A DNA stretch of 64,000 nucleotides from an uncultured Eubacterium sp. GTDB lineage: Bacteria > Bacillota > Clostridia > Peptostreptococcales > Anaerovoracaceae. The translations under genes and the position numbers were made by a program. The stretch is from positions 1-64,000 of the forward strand of contig CAMNSS010000004.1 of assembly GCA_946555345.1 (NCBI GenBank), read 5' to 3'. Below the pieces are notes generated by a model. It had not been told where the DNA came from. It worked only from the letters and a program-made list of their open reading frames with translations, and searched no databases. This document shows, in pieces, positions 1-12,970 of this stretch; position 1 is the stretch's first letter, and every line of letters begins with the position of its first letter.

Positions 1-178
1 TGCCGGGCGGGAGCGTTCATTGAAGCTCGCGCGGGCAGGATTGCTCGCTATAATGAACGCACTGACTGTTACGGCGCTGCCGGGCGGGAGCGTTCATTGA
101 AGCTCGCGCGGGCAGGATTGCTCGCTATAATGAACGCACTGATTGTTACGGCGTTGCCGCAGGGGAGCGTTCATTGAA
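1..178. repeat. 77-bp tandem repeat, about 2.3 copies
   Basis: Two near-identical 77-bp units lie at 1-77 and 78-154 and differ at two bases by eye. A third, partial unit starts at 155 and diverges after about 25 bases. Each unit carries the inverted repeat GCGTTCATT / AATGAACGC (13-21 and 52-60 in unit 1), with TATAAT just before the right arm. The array may extend left of the window. No reading frame fits it, and the units are adjacent without spacers, so it is not a CRISPR array. Confidence 0.85.
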
Positions 179-520
179 ACATGAACCCTGATGGAAAGAA
201 GCAGGGGATATTCGCATTAGAATGTTCCTTGCAGATTGGTTGATATTGCATTGCCCTGGAGGGTGCTGAAAAAAATTTGTGACCTGGGGGCGGTTGTAGG
301 TAAAAAAAAGGTGTTTTTTTGGTTTGGTTCCAGCTCATTTTCGATCCATTTTCAGCCAATCCCTAGAAATTATTTATCACAGGTTTTGCGTTTTTTGCCT
401 GCCATAACCGTATCCGTTTTTGCGGGCGGTCAGGGATATGGCAGTTTTTTGAAAGGAAACCGCTTGTTTTCGGGTGGTTTTGACTGATTGTTTTGACCGA
501 TAGAAAGGAGTTGCAGGGAT
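179..520. other. Intergenic stretch upstream of uvrB
   Basis: I see no supported gene here. An 83-codon frame at 236-487 has no ribosome site and matches no family I know. The end of the stretch carries an AAAGGAG ribosome site about 10 bases before the uvrB start. The uvrB promoter must lie here, but I found no clear -35/-10 pair. Confidence 0.5.
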
Positions 521-2494
521 ATGCCACAATTCAAAGTCGTATCCGATTTCGAGCCGATGGGCGACCAGCCGCAGGCCATCGAGAAGATTGCAGGCAGCAT
601 TTTGCAGGGGAAGCGGGCGCAGACGCTGATGGGCGTCACCGGGTCGGGCAAGACCTTCACCATGGCGAAGATCATCGAGAAAGTGCAGAAGCCGACGCTG
701 GTGATTTCCCACAACAAGACGCTGGCCGCACAGCTCCACGGCGAGTTCAAGGAGTTTTTCCCGGAAAACGCCGTGGAGTATTTTGTCTCCTACTATGACT
801 ATTACCAGCCGGAGGCTTACGTGGCGTCCACCGATACCTACATCGAAAAGGATTCCGATATCAACGACGAGATCGAAAAACTGCGCCACTCGGCGACAGC
901 GGCGCTTTCCGAGCGGAAGGACGTGATTATCGTCGCCAGCGTTTCTTGCATCTATGGGCTGGGAAGCCCGATCGATTATGAAAACCAAGTCATATCCCTG
1001 CGCCCCGGCATGGAAAAGGACAGGCAGGAGATTTTGCGCAAGCTGGTGGACATCCAGTATGCGAGAAACGATATGGTTTTGGAACGGGGCAACTTCCGTG
1101 TGAGAGGGGATACGATAGACATTCACCCGGCAGGTGCGGAAAACGCCGTCAGGATCGAGATGTTTGGCGATGAAATCGAGACGATCAAAGAAATCAACCC
1201 AGTGACAGGAGAAATCGCCGGCATTAGAAACCACGTTGCGATCTATCCGGCGTCCCATTATGTCACCAGCAAGGAAAATATAGAGCGGGCGGCCGTCACC
1301 ATCAATGAAGAGCTGCAGGAACGGGTGAAGTGGTTCCAGGATCGGGGAAAGCTCATCGAGGCGCAGCGGATCGACCAGAGAACCCGTTATGATATCGAAA
1401 TGCTGCGGGAAATCGGAAGCTGCAAGGGGATCGAGAACTATTCCCGCCACATTACAGGGCTGGAGCCGGGCAGCCGGCCGTATACGCTCATCGACTATAT
1501 CCCAGATGATTTTCTCATCATCATAGACGAGTCCCACGTCATGCTGCCACAGCTTCGGGCGATGTACGCTGGAGACCGTTCCAGAAAACAATCTTTGGTA
1601 GATTACGGATTCAGGCTGCCGTCGGCTTTGGACAACAGACCGCTCAAATTTGAAGAATTTAATCAACTGGTGCATCAGATCGTTTACGTCAGTGCGACGC
1701 CTGCGCCGTATGAGCGGGAGCAGAGCGGCGGCGTTTCAGCGGAACAGATCATCAGGCCGACCGGCCTGCTCGACCCCGTTATCCGGATGCACAGTTCGGA
1801 AGGGCAGATGGACCACCTGATCGGTGAAATTAACAAAGTTACGGAGAAAAACGAACGTGTCCTCGTCACCACGCTCACCAAGAAAATGGCGGAAAGCCTT
1901 ACCGATTATTTGAAGAACGTGGGCATTAAAGTGCGCTATCTCCATTCGGAAATCGACACCCTCGAACGGATGGAAATCCTGCGGGACCTGCGCCTTGGCG
2001 TTTTCGATGTATTGGTGGGGATTAACCTTTTGCGGGAAGGGCTGGACATCCCGGAGGTCTCCCTGGTGGCGATTTTGGACGCCGATAAGGAAGGCTTCCT
2101 GCGAACCGAAACCTCGCTGATCCAGACGATCGGCAGGGCGGCGCGGAATGTGGACAGCAGGGTCATCATGTATTGCGACGGCATCAGCCCGGCGATGCGG
2201 GCGGCCATTGATGAGACGGAGCGAAGGCGCAAAATCCAAGACGAATACAATAAAGCGAACGGAATTACGCCGCAGAGCGTGAAAAAGGCGGTCAGGAGCG
2301 TAATCGAGGCGACTAAGGTAGCGGAGGACGTGGCAAGCTATGAAGGAAAGAACCCGCTTGAACTGACGAAGAAGGAACTGATCAATTACGTCAAGAAGCT
2401 GGAAAAGGAGATGAAGCAAGCCGCCTCGGATCTGCAATTCGAGCGGGCGGCGCAGCTTCGCGACATGATATTCGAGTACAAAGCCAGGATCTAG
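521..2494 (+). CDS. uvrB: UvrABC excinuclease subunit B
   Basis: UvrB is the damage-verifying helicase-like subunit of nucleotide excision repair. It receives DNA from UvrA and recruits UvrC for incision. The 657 residues match the usual length. A Walker A motif (GVTGSGKT) lies near residue 40, followed by the aromatic-rich hairpin region ([14 protein letters not shown]). Helicase motifs follow, including DESHV and the C-terminal GRAARN, and the last 40 residues form the UvrC-binding UVR motif. The ATG at 521 has an AAAGGAG ribosome site. uvrA follows 208 bp downstream on the same strand, the usual uvrBA order in Firmicutes. Confidence 0.98.
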   Translation: MPQFKVVSDFEPMGDQPQAIEKIAGSILQGKRAQTLMGVTGSGKTFTMAKIIEKVQKPTLVISHNKTLAAQLHGEFKEFFPENAVEYFVSYYDYYQPEAYVASTDTYIEKDSDINDEIEKLRHSATAALSERKDVIIVASVSCIYGLGSPIDYENQVISLRPGMEKDRQEILRKLVDIQYARNDMVLERGNFRVRGDTIDIHPAGAENAVRIEMFGDEIETIKEINPVTGEIAGIRNHVAIYPASHYVTSKENIERAAVTINEELQERVKWFQDRGKLIEAQRIDQRTRYDIEMLREIGSCKGIENYSRHITGLEPGSRPYTLIDYIPDDFLIIIDESHVMLPQLRAMYAGDRSRKQSLVDYGFRLPSALDNRPLKFEEFNQLVHQIVYVSATPAPYEREQSGGVSAEQIIRPTGLLDPVIRMHSSEGQMDHLIGEINKVTEKNERVLVTTLTKKMAESLTDYLKNVGIKVRYLHSEIDTLERMEILRDLRLGVFDVLVGINLLREGLDIPEVSLVAILDADKEGFLRTETSLIQTIGRAARNVDSRVIMYCDGISPAMRAAIDETERRRKIQDEYNKANGITPQSVKKAVRSVIEATKVAEDVASYEGKNPLELTKKELINYVKKLEKEMKQAASDLQFERAAQLRDMIFEYKARI

Positions 2495-2702
2495 CAAAGG
2501 CGCAATTTTTTGCGAGGCTGCTTTTTCGTTAACCAGACGGAAGTGGCAATCGGGCAGGAAAAGCAAGAATGCCGCCATGCAGGCCATAAAAGCTGCGGCA
2601 GGAAGGAAAAGTGTGCCAGGCAGCAGAAGCATGGCGGGCGCACCGCAAAACATGGCACACGGCGGCAAGATAAAACGCAGCAGACAGGAAGGAAAAAACA
2701 AC

Positions 2703-5534
<2,832 letters not shown>

Positions 5535-5601
5535 ACAAAAGTCCATGAAAAGGGAAGGAATACAGGGAGGGCATTAAAACATAACCAAGCGGCTTGCGCC
5601 T

Positions 5602-5617
5602 TTGGCATAGAATTTGC
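5602..5617 (+). promoter_or_regulatory. Candidate sigma-54 promoter upstream of the first activator gene
   Basis: TTGGCATAGAATTTGC has the invariant GG and GC separated by exactly 10 bases. It lies about 170 bp before the activator start at 5787. Unlike the four operon promoters, it has no TTGAAATTTCAA palindrome upstream. Confidence 0.5.
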
Positions 5618-5786
5618 TTATACTTATCATATAGGTGATTCATATTCGGGAAAGAAACGCTTCGGCTGATGAAGCTGATGTTTTTCGGCCGGGGCTGCGG
5701 AAAAAACCAGAATGTACCGGCCAATATAGAGTCAGAATATGAATATATAAGTTGATGTCATGCGAATGCGGGAATCAGGAGGAAAT

Positions 5787-7193
5787 ATGCATATGTATAA
5801 GGACTTTATAGACGCTCATTATGATGTGCTGCTGGATATTTTTAATTGCCTCAAGATAGGAGTTTACATTACCGATGGGAAGGGGAATACGCTGTGCCTC
5901 AACGATGAATCATGCCGTACAGGAGGCCTTATGCGGAAGGATGTTTTGGGAAAAAACATGGCCGAGCTGGAAGAAATGGGGTTCGTCGATAATTCCGTTT
6001 CGCTGAAAGCATTGAGCAGCGGCAAGGCAGAAGAACTGATTCAGAATTTGGGGGATGGGGACAAGGTTTACGTGACAGGCGTACCGTTATATCATGAAAA
6101 CGATGTGGATATCGTCGTCTGTACAGAACGGAATATCACGGAAACGCTGACCTTGAAGGAACTGCTTAAGAAGAAGGAGCAGGCGAGCGAAAAAATAAAG
6201 GAAGAAGTGGAATACTTAAAAAAGCAGAGCATTACCATGCAGGGCGATATGGTAGCGGAGGATGAGGGAACAAAGCAGTTGGCGGAAAAGGCTATGCGCG
6301 TTGCGAAGCTGGACACGACCGTGCTTTTGACAGGCGAGTCCGGGACGGGAAAGGAAGTGTTCGCCAATTTTATCTACCAAAATAGCGGCAGGGTGGGCAA
6401 GCCTTTCATCAAAGTGAATTGTGCGGCGATTCCTGAGAATTTGATCGAATCCGAGCTGTTCGGATATGAAAAGGGCGCGTTTACGGGCGCAGGGCGAGAT
6501 GGCAAAATGGGCCTGTTTGAAATGGCAAACCATGGCACGCTGTTTCTCGATGAAATCGGCGATATCCCGATTCATTTGCAGTCCAAGCTTCTCCGCGCCA
6601 TCCAGGAAAAAGAAATCATGCGCGTGGGAGGCGTGAAAACGATCCCGATCGATATCAGGCTCATTGCGGCGACGAACCGTGATTTGAAGGAGTCAGTGGC
6701 AAACGGCAGCTTTCGGGGAGACCTGTATTACCGCCTGAACATCATGCCGATCGAGCTTTCCCCGCTGAAAGGGCGGAAAAAGGACATTAGAGCGCTTGCG
6801 TTTCATTTCGTCAATCAATTCAATGTTTCTTACAAGATGAACAAGACGATTTCGGAGGAGGCTGTCGGTATTCTCCAGGATTTCGACTGGCCGGGGAATA
6901 TCCGGGAACTGGAAAATATCATGGAACGGATCATGATCAGCTTTGATGGGGAGGTCATTACAAAATTTCAAGTGGAGCGTGCGATCGGTGCGCCAGTGAA
7001 TCCTGTTGTTGCCGATATATGCGATATGGGCGATAAATCGCTGGGGGAACTCCTGGAGGATTACGAGAAATATGTCCTGAAAGCGATGCTGTCAAAGTAT
7101 AAACGTGCGAGCGAAGTGGGAAAGGTGTTAAAAGTAAATAAGTCTACCTTGTCGAGACGGATGAAAAAATACAATTTGAAGAGCGAGTTTTAA
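5787..7193 (+). CDS. PAS-domain sigma-54-dependent transcriptional activator (1)
   Basis: This is an enhancer-binding protein that uses ATP to remodel the sigma-54 polymerase at GG/GC promoters. The 468 residues hold an N-terminal PAS sensor (about 15-115, with ITDGKGN), a coiled linker, the AAA+ module and a C-terminal Fis-type helix-turn-helix (about 430-465). The AAA+ module shows Walker A GESGTGKE and the sigma-54-contacting loop GAFTGA. The ATG at 5787 has AGGAGG 5 bases upstream; an ATG at 5760 lacks a good site. It sits at the head of four operons with sigma-54 promoters, so it is a likely activator of some or all of them. The ligand of the PAS domain is unknown. A paralogue lies at 26397. 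Confidence 0.93.
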   Translation: MHMYKDFIDAHYDVLLDIFNCLKIGVYITDGKGNTLCLNDESCRTGGLMRKDVLGKNMAELEEMGFVDNSVSLKALSSGKAEELIQNLGDGDKVYVTGVPLYHENDVDIVVCTERNITETLTLKELLKKKEQASEKIKEEVEYLKKQSITMQGDMVAEDEGTKQLAEKAMRVAKLDTTVLLTGESGTGKEVFANFIYQNSGRVGKPFIKVNCAAIPENLIESELFGYEKGAFTGAGRDGKMGLFEMANHGTLFLDEIGDIPIHLQSKLLRAIQEKEIMRVGGVKTIPIDIRLIAATNRDLKESVANGSFRGDLYYRLNIMPIELSPLKGRKKDIRALAFHFVNQFNVSYKMNKTISEEAVGILQDFDWPGNIRELENIMERIMISFDGEVITKFQVERAIGAPVNPVVADICDMGDKSLGELLEDYEKYVLKAMLSKYKRASEVGKVLKVNKSTLSRRMKKYNLKSEF

Positions 7194-7222
7194 AAATGAA
7201 ACCGTAAATTTCATTTTTAAAA
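7188..7222 (+). repeat. Palindromic element, copy 1
   Basis: A perfect 14-bp hairpin (TTTTAAAAATGAAA / TTTCATTTTTAAAA) overlaps the stop codon of the activator. A near-identical element lies at 12689-12722. Both are followed by CCGAAAT and then a second hairpin, so the two intergenic regions share ancestry. Confidence 0.75.
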
Positions 7223-7250
7223 CCGAAATGATGCGAAAAATAGCGAAAAA

Positions 7251-7293
7251 CAGGTTGTGGGTTTCAAAATTAAAACCCACAACCTGTTTTTTT
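7251..7293 (+). terminator. Rho-independent terminator after the activator gene
   Basis: A 14-bp stem (CAGGTTGTGGGTTT, 7251-7264, with its complement at 7273-7286) is followed by seven T. Confidence 0.93.
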
Positions 7294-7348
7294 ATTCAAA
7301 AAAGCATGAATTGTCTGTCAACGACAAATGAAGGAAATGGTAAAACCA

Positions 7349-7400
7349 TTGAAATTTCAACGGAGAAGAAACACAAGAAAGAAATTGGCATGAAAATTGC
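7349..7400 (+). promoter_or_regulatory. Sigma-54 promoter with upstream palindrome (operon A)
   Basis: TTGAAATTTCAA at 7349-7360 is the presumed activator site. TTGGCATGAAAATTGC at 7385-7400 has GG-N10-GC spacing. The palindrome centre is about 32 bp upstream of the GG. The permease gene starts 75 bp downstream. Confidence 0.83.
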
Positions 7401-7474
7401 GAAATATATGAATATCGCGATAAATACAGGGGTTATAATTCCGAATCGTTCATTTCAGTAAAAAGGAGGTAATA

Positions 7475-8869
7475 ATGGAAAGCAAAGAAAAAAAGCCGGA
7501 TTTAAAGAAGTTTGGCTATGAAGAATCCTTGAACAGAGTCCTGAAGCTGAAAAGCTTAGTATTTTATGGATTTGCCTACATGATGCCGCTTACGATCTTT
7601 ACATCGTATGGCATTGTACAGCAGACAACGCATGGGATGCTGGCGATCGCATATGTGATTTGTACGATTGCCATGACCTTTACCGGGATCAGTTATATGC
7701 GCATGGTGAAGGTATATCCTGTGGCAGGTTCTGTCTATTCCTATGCGCAGAGGTCGATCAATCCGTATATCGGCTTTTTAGGCGGCTGGGCGATCCTGAT
7801 GGATTACCTGCTGATGCCGATCCTGTGTTATGTGTGCGCGGCGATCTACTTGCAGACGCTGTTTCCGGGGCTGCCAACAGCCTTGATCGTAATCGTCTTG
7901 ATCCTAGCTATGTCAGTCATCAGCTATATCGGAATCCAAATGACATCGATCGTCAATAACGTGATGGTCATCCTGCAATGCATCTTTGTGGTTGCGCTCC
8001 TGATTTTTATTTGCAGGTGGCTATCCGGCGGAAACGGGGCAGGCACGTTTGTCGATATCAATGCGTTTTTTAACAGCCAGGAGTTTGCGAAAAGCGATGT
8101 GGGCTGGGGCGCGTTATTTACGGGCGCATCAGTGCTGGCGATTTCATTTCTCGGCTTTGATGCCGTCACGACGGTAGCAGAAGAGGCGATCGAGCCGGAG
8201 AAAAATGTCGGGCGTGCAATTTTAATCATATGCGTGGGTGCTGGTATCTTATTTGTCATCCAGTCGTATATGTATCAGCTTGCGTGGCCGGAGGGCTGGA
8301 ACAGCTTTAAAGAAGTTGATTCGGCGGCGTTCGAATTGGTCGCAAGGGTCGCAGGCGATACGATGAGCTATATCTTTTCGGCTGCATACGTGGTGGGATG
8401 CCTGGGTACTGCGTTAGCGTCACAGACTTCCGCGACGAGGATTCTGTTTGGCATGGGCAGGGACGGCGTTCTGCCGAAAAAATTCTTTGCACACGTCAAT
8501 GAAAAATTCCAGACACCAACATACAATATCATCCTGATCGCCATCATCAGCCTGCCGGCGATGTTCGTAAGCCTTGATTTTATCATTTCCATTATAAACT
8601 TCGGCGCACTGGCAGGATTTGTTCTGGTGAACCTGTCGGTAATCGGGTGCTATTTTGTCAAGAAAAAGCAACGGCAAGGCATTGGTAATAAGATCAGGTA
8701 CTTGATCGTTCCCGCAATTGGGGCGGCGATTTGTGGCTTTGTTTGGATGAGCCTTGCCACGACGTCCAAAATCCTCGGCTTCATATGGCTTGCAGTCGGG
8801 ATCATCTACCTCGCAGCCACGACTAATTTTTTCAGGAAGCTGCCGCCTGATTTAAAGATGGAAGAATAG
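7475..8869 (+). CDS. APC-family amino acid permease
   Basis: This is a polytopic membrane transporter of the amino acid-polyamine-organocation superfamily, 464 residues, with about 12 hydrophobic segments. The N-terminal helix region (VFYGFAYMMPLTIFTSYGIV) and the FDAVTTVAEEA segment are typical of the family. A strong AAAAAGGAGG site precedes the ATG. It is the first gene of operon A, 36 bp ahead of hyuA, which suggests that it imports the hydantoinase substrate or an amino acid linked to it. The substrate cannot be read from sequence. Confidence 0.9.
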   Translation: MESKEKKPDLKKFGYEESLNRVLKLKSLVFYGFAYMMPLTIFTSYGIVQQTTHGMLAIAYVICTIAMTFTGISYMRMVKVYPVAGSVYSYAQRSINPYIGFLGGWAILMDYLLMPILCYVCAAIYLQTLFPGLPTALIVIVLILAMSVISYIGIQMTSIVNNVMVILQCIFVVALLIFICRWLSGGNGAGTFVDINAFFNSQEFAKSDVGWGALFTGASVLAISFLGFDAVTTVAEEAIEPEKNVGRAILIICVGAGILFVIQSYMYQLAWPEGWNSFKEVDSAAFELVARVAGDTMSYIFSAAYVVGCLGTALASQTSATRILFGMGRDGVLPKKFFAHVNEKFQTPTYNIILIAIISLPAMFVSLDFIISIINFGALAGFVLVNLSVIGCYFVKKKQRQGIGNKIRYLIVPAIGAAICGFVWMSLATTSKILGFIWLAVGIIYLAATTNFFRKLPPDLKMEE

Positions 8870-8905
8870 CAATGGGAAATCGATTCATGTAAAAGGAGGA
8901 GAAAC

Positions 8906-10939
8906 ATGACTTATAAAGTAGGAATTGACATAGGCGGAACGTTTACCGATTTATATGCATACGACACGGAAACGGGAAAATCGCTGTGTCTGAGTTCATC
9001 GTCAACGCCGGAAAATTACGCAAATGGCGTTCTGAATGTAATTGAGAAGGCAGGGATTAAGCATGAAGATATCGAACTGATCGTACACGGGACGACGGTA
9101 GCGACGAATGCGGTGATTATGAAGACGTATGAAAAGACGGCATTTGTGACGACGAAAGGAATGCGGGATCTAATCGAAATCGGAAGATTCCACAGAAAAG
9201 CCCTTTATGATCCTTATCAGCAAAAACCGGAACCGATCACGAGCAGGGACAACCGCTTCACGGTACAGGAACGCATTGATAAAGATGGAAGCATTTTAGA
9301 ACCGCTCCGGGAAGAAGACGTTCGGAAAGTTGCCGCAATCATTAGGCAAAGAGGGCTTTCGGCGGTATGCGTGGGCTTCATGAACTCCTATGTGAACAAT
9401 GCGCATGAGAAAAGAGCCGTAGAAATTTTGAAAGAAGAGCTACCATCTGCCTACATCATTTCCTCTGCGGAAATCCTGCCGAATATCGGCGCACTGGGAA
9501 GGTTTACGACAGGAATCATCAACGCCGCGCTTTATCATCTTGTCAGCAATTATATTGAAAATCTCGAAGAACGCCTGCGGGCAAAGGGATTTGGCGGGAA
9601 ACTCCTGCTCGTGCAGTCAAACGGAGGCGCAATCACGGCGGAACTCGTGCGAAGCAAACCGGAAACGCTGCTCATGTCAGGTCCTGCCGGGGGCGTTGTC
9701 GGCGCTCTTTCGATCGGGAAAGCGTCAGGCCAGGCGGACATCATCACCTTTGACATGGGCGGGACGAGTACCGACATATCCATCATCGAAAACAGCAAGC
9801 CGTTTATGAGTACGGACTTTGAAATAGACTGGGATATGCCCGTGCCGATTCCTTTGATCGAAATTATCTCGATCGGAGCAGGCGGCGGAAGCATTGCCTG
9901 GGTTGATTCCGGCGGCGTGTTGAAAGTAGGCCCGAAGAGCGCAGGGGCTTATCCGGGACCTGTATGTTATGGATTAGGCGGGACAGAGCCTACCGTATGC
10001 GATGCGAACCTCGTCATGGGTTATCTTGATGCGGAGGAATTTCTGGATGGCGATATGAAGCTCGATATCGAAGGTGCAAAGGAGAGCATCAGAAAGCTCG
10101 GTGAGAAGCTGGGGCTTGGCATGATGGAAACGGCGCAGGGAATTTTGGAAATCGTCAATGAGAACATGGCAAATGCCGTCAAAGAAGTGACGATTGGCAA
10201 AGGCAGGGACCCTAGGGATTTCTCCCTTTCCGCATTTGGCGGCGCAGGTTCGCTTCATGCAGTAGCTTGTGCTGACAAAGTAGGCGTTCCGGTCGTGCTC
10301 GTGCCGCCTGAACCGGGGAATCTCTGTGCGTTTGGCGACATCAACATGAACCTCCAAAACGAAGTGGAGCGTTTCTACTTTACGAAACTGCACGAAATCG
10401 ACCTCTCCGATATCAATGCACGCTTTGCAGAGATGGATGAAGACGGATTAAACCTGATGCGTTCCCAGAAGGTAGAAACGAACAGCGAGGCGGTCAAGCA
10501 TGTCATTTCGATGCGTTATGTGGGGCAGAGCTATGAGCTTGAGATTGCCTGTGCAGATCTTGTGATGACAGACGATACCGTGAAAAAGCTGGCGGAGGAT
10601 TTTCATGCTGAGCATAAGAAAATCTATTTTGTAAATGACCCGGACAGCGAGGTGGAAATTACGAAGCTGCGAACTACGGTAATCGGCTATATCGCTGAAG
10701 AAATCAATATTCACGACCAAAGTGCGGAAAATAGGGAAGAGAAAGTGAAAACGGTAACGGCTTGCTTTGGCGGGGAAGAAATGGAAACGCCTGTTTACCA
10801 GCGTGCCTTTATCGAAGTGGGACAAATGATAACAGGACCTGCGATCGTCAGGGAAAAGAAATCATCGACCATCATCCCTCCTGGCAAGAAATGCATCGTC
10901 GATGCGAGCAGCAGAAGCTTGATAATTGAGAACTTATAA
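8906..10939 (+). CDS. hyuA: Hydantoinase/oxoprolinase family protein, subunit A
   Basis: HyuA-type proteins carry an ASKHA-fold ATPase. With HyuB they hydrolyse cyclic amides such as N-methylhydantoin or 5-oxoproline, using ATP. The 677 residues show the phosphate-binding GIDIGGTFTD at the N-terminus, a second motif FDMGGTSTDIS near residue 290, and the family stretch GPAGGVVGA. The ribosome site AAGGAGG is clear. hyuB follows within 20 bp, as in other hyuAB pairs. Members of the family also include acetone carboxylase and acetophenone carboxylase subunits, but the partner gene favours a hydantoinase role. The true substrate is unknown. Confidence 0.93.
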   Translation: MTYKVGIDIGGTFTDLYAYDTETGKSLCLSSSSTPENYANGVLNVIEKAGIKHEDIELIVHGTTVATNAVIMKTYEKTAFVTTKGMRDLIEIGRFHRKALYDPYQQKPEPITSRDNRFTVQERIDKDGSILEPLREEDVRKVAAIIRQRGLSAVCVGFMNSYVNNAHEKRAVEILKEELPSAYIISSAEILPNIGALGRFTTGIINAALYHLVSNYIENLEERLRAKGFGGKLLLVQSNGGAITAELVRSKPETLLMSGPAGGVVGALSIGKASGQADIITFDMGGTSTDISIIENSKPFMSTDFEIDWDMPVPIPLIEIISIGAGGGSIAWVDSGGVLKVGPKSAGAYPGPVCYGLGGTEPTVCDANLVMGYLDAEEFLDGDMKLDIEGAKESIRKLGEKLGLGMMETAQGILEIVNENMANAVKEVTIGKGRDPRDFSLSAFGGAGSLHAVACADKVGVPVVLVPPEPGNLCAFGDINMNLQNEVERFYFTKLHEIDLSDINARFAEMDEDGLNLMRSQKVETNSEAVKHVISMRYVGQSYELEIACADLVMTDDTVKKLAEDFHAEHKKIYFVNDPDSEVEITKLRTTVIGYIAEEINIHDQSAENREEKVKTVTACFGGEEMETPVYQRAFIEVGQMITGPAIVREKKSSTIIPPGKKCIVDASSRSLIIENL

Positions 10940-10958
10940 TGATGAAAGGAGCTATACG

Positions 10959-12659
10959 ATGAACAAAAAACTAGATCCAATCACCTTTGAAGTGGTGAGA
11001 AGCTCGTTTGATTATATCACGAAAATGATGTCGCAGACTTTGCAGAAAATATCGTTTTCCCCGATCATGTACGACCAGGTCGATTTTTCAAACGCCTTGT
11101 TTGATGACCAGGCAAATTTAATTGGGCAGACGACGAACGTGCCGGTACACCTGGCGGCGATGCATCACTGCGTAAACGCTGCGGTGGATGCATTTCAAAA
11201 TGATTTTGACGAAGGCGATGTGGTGATTTTAAACGATCCGTACAGAGGCGGCACGCATAATATGGACGTAACGTTCGTGACGCCGGTCTTTTGGGAAGGC
11301 AAGCTGATCGCTTATGCGTGCAGCAGGGGGCATTGGCAGGACATGGGCGGAAAAGCAGCGTCCTCGGAGTCCCCTACAGCCGTGCATATTGCAGAGGAAG
11401 GGCTTAGGCTGCCGCCGACAAAGATATTTATTAAAAATGAACCGGTTACATGGCTGATCGATATCATCCGAAACAACACGAGAGCGCCGTATTTTATCGA
11501 CGGTGATATCAGGGCGCATATCGGCGCGTTGAATACTGCGCAAAAGCATTTCTTCGAGCTTGTGGAAAAGTACGGGGAAGAAACGGTGCGGGCTTGCATG
11601 ACGGAAGCATTGGACTATACCGAAAGAAGGACGCGGGCCGCGATTAAAAAGCTGCCAAACGGCGTGTATGAAGCGGAGGATTACATCGATGCGGACGGCG
11701 TGAACAATCATGCGATTTACGTAAAAGCTACGGTAACGATAGAGGATGAGGATATCACCGTGGATCTGACAGGAAGCAGCCCTACCGTAGACGGCCCTGT
11801 GAACTATCCTTTTGCGGGAACGTGTTCAGGCGTATATTTTGGATTGAAATTCTTCCTCGACCCGGATGCACCGCCGAATGCGGGCATGTACCGGCCAATC
11901 CACATAATCGTCCCTGAAAATACAGTCTTCAACCCTCGCTGGCCTGCGCCTGTATATTACGGGAATCTGATTACGAGCGAAAAGGTCGCGGATCTGATCT
12001 GGCAGTGCTTGGAAAAGGCTATTCCAGAGCAGATCGTTGGAATGCCGTACGCCGATTGCAATCCGATTTCGTGGGGCGTAGTAAATGCCCGTGAAGGCGT
12101 TTCCGACACGTTTGGCGAGCTTCCGCCGGGCGGCTGGGGCGGCACGCCATTTGGAGACGGCATGAGCGCGACTTACAGCAGGCATGGCAACTGCATGGAC
12201 TTTTCCCCGGAACAGATGGAGCTTCTCTATCCTGTCGTATGCACGGAACGGGAATTTAAGACGGATTCTGCCGGAGCAGGCAAGTACAGGGGCGGCCTTG
12301 GCATTCAAGTGAGCTGGCGGCTTTTGCAAAACGCCACGATGAACGTTGGCATGGGAAGAAGCCGTTTCGGTCCTCCGGGCGTGTGCGGAGGAAGCGACGG
12401 CATGCCGAGTTCCGTCATCATGAATATGGGGACTGATGAGGAAAAGGTAATCGGCGGGTATACGGAAGACAATGAATATCTGATGACCATGTTTGACAAT
12501 TATCCGATGAAGGCTGGCGAGACAGTTACTATGATCACGCAGGGCGGGGGAGGCTATGGCAATCCGGCGGAAAGAGATCCCGCGCTCGTAAAAAAGGACG
12601 TGGCAAATGAAGTTGTTTCAAAACGCGCTGCAAAGGAAGTGTATGGGGTAAGCGTTTAG
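10959..12659 (+). CDS. hyuB: Hydantoinase family protein, subunit B
   Basis: This is the HyuB-type partner of the preceding ATPase subunit, 566 residues and within the normal range. It opens with LDPITFEVVRSSFDYI, contains NDPYRGGTHNMDVTFVTPVFW and ends with the glycine-rich GGGGYGNPAERD, all hallmarks of hydantoinase B/oxoprolinase. The ATG at 10959 has AAAGGAG upstream; an in-frame ATG at 10926 would overlap hyuA. It is the last gene of operon A. No classical amidohydrolase-type hydantoinase lies beside it. Confidence 0.93.
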   Translation: MNKKLDPITFEVVRSSFDYITKMMSQTLQKISFSPIMYDQVDFSNALFDDQANLIGQTTNVPVHLAAMHHCVNAAVDAFQNDFDEGDVVILNDPYRGGTHNMDVTFVTPVFWEGKLIAYACSRGHWQDMGGKAASSESPTAVHIAEEGLRLPPTKIFIKNEPVTWLIDIIRNNTRAPYFIDGDIRAHIGALNTAQKHFFELVEKYGEETVRACMTEALDYTERRTRAAIKKLPNGVYEAEDYIDADGVNNHAIYVKATVTIEDEDITVDLTGSSPTVDGPVNYPFAGTCSGVYFGLKFFLDPDAPPNAGMYRPIHIIVPENTVFNPRWPAPVYYGNLITSEKVADLIWQCLEKAIPEQIVGMPYADCNPISWGVVNAREGVSDTFGELPPGGWGGTPFGDGMSATYSRHGNCMDFSPEQMELLYPVVCTEREFKTDSAGAGKYRGGLGIQVSWRLLQNATMNVGMGRSRFGPPGVCGGSDGMPSSVIMNMGTDEEKVIGGYTEDNEYLMTMFDNYPMKAGETVTMITQGGGGYGNPAERDPALVKKDVANEVVSKRAAKEVYGVSV

Positions 12660-12688
12660 GCGGATACAAGCATAACCCGAAGCACAGA

Positions 12689-12722
12689 TTTTAAAAATGA
12701 AACGGAAGTTTCATTTTTAAAA
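12689..12722 (+). repeat. Palindromic element, copy 2
   Basis: A perfect 15-bp hairpin (TTTTAAAAATGAAAC / GTTTCATTTTTAAAA) has a GGAA loop. It repeats the element at 7188-7222 and may help terminate operon A. The second hairpin found after copy 1 is degenerate here. Confidence 0.7.
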
Positions 12723-12846
12723 CCGAAATCCTGCGGAAAAAAGCGGAAAAACGGGTTGTTGGTTTCAATCATGAAACTGACGGCCTGCTTTTCCAAAAGA
12801 AAGAGCATCGTTTTTTTGCGGGCATAAAATGAAATGGTAGAAAAAC

Positions 12847-12898
12847 GTTGAAATTTCAACATTTGAACGACACTTTTACCGTTTGGCATGAAAGTTGC
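12847..12898 (+). promoter_or_regulatory. Sigma-54 promoter with upstream palindrome (operon B)
   Basis: GTTGAAATTTCAAC at 12847-12860 is a perfect palindrome. TTGGCATGAAAGTTGC at 12883-12898 has GG-N10-GC spacing. The dehydrogenase gene starts 72 bp downstream. The downstream TGATATCGCGATAAA stretch resembles the one after the operon A promoter. Confidence 0.87.
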
Positions 12899-12970
12899 GT
12901 AATATAGTGATATCGCGATAAAGAAAGATAAGGATCCTATTCCAGAAAGATAAGGAGGATTGATTACATT

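Noticed and set aside
1..178. CRISPR-like array at the left edge
   Set aside because: The units are 77 bp and directly adjacent, with no spacers.
236..487. 83-codon frame upstream of uvrB
   Set aside because: No ribosome site, odd composition and no family likeness; it lies in a region expected to hold the uvrB promoter.
377..1675. 432-codon frame antisense to uvrB
   Set aside because: It is the shadow of a strongly conserved gene; GC-rich codon use on the sense strand opens the reverse frame.
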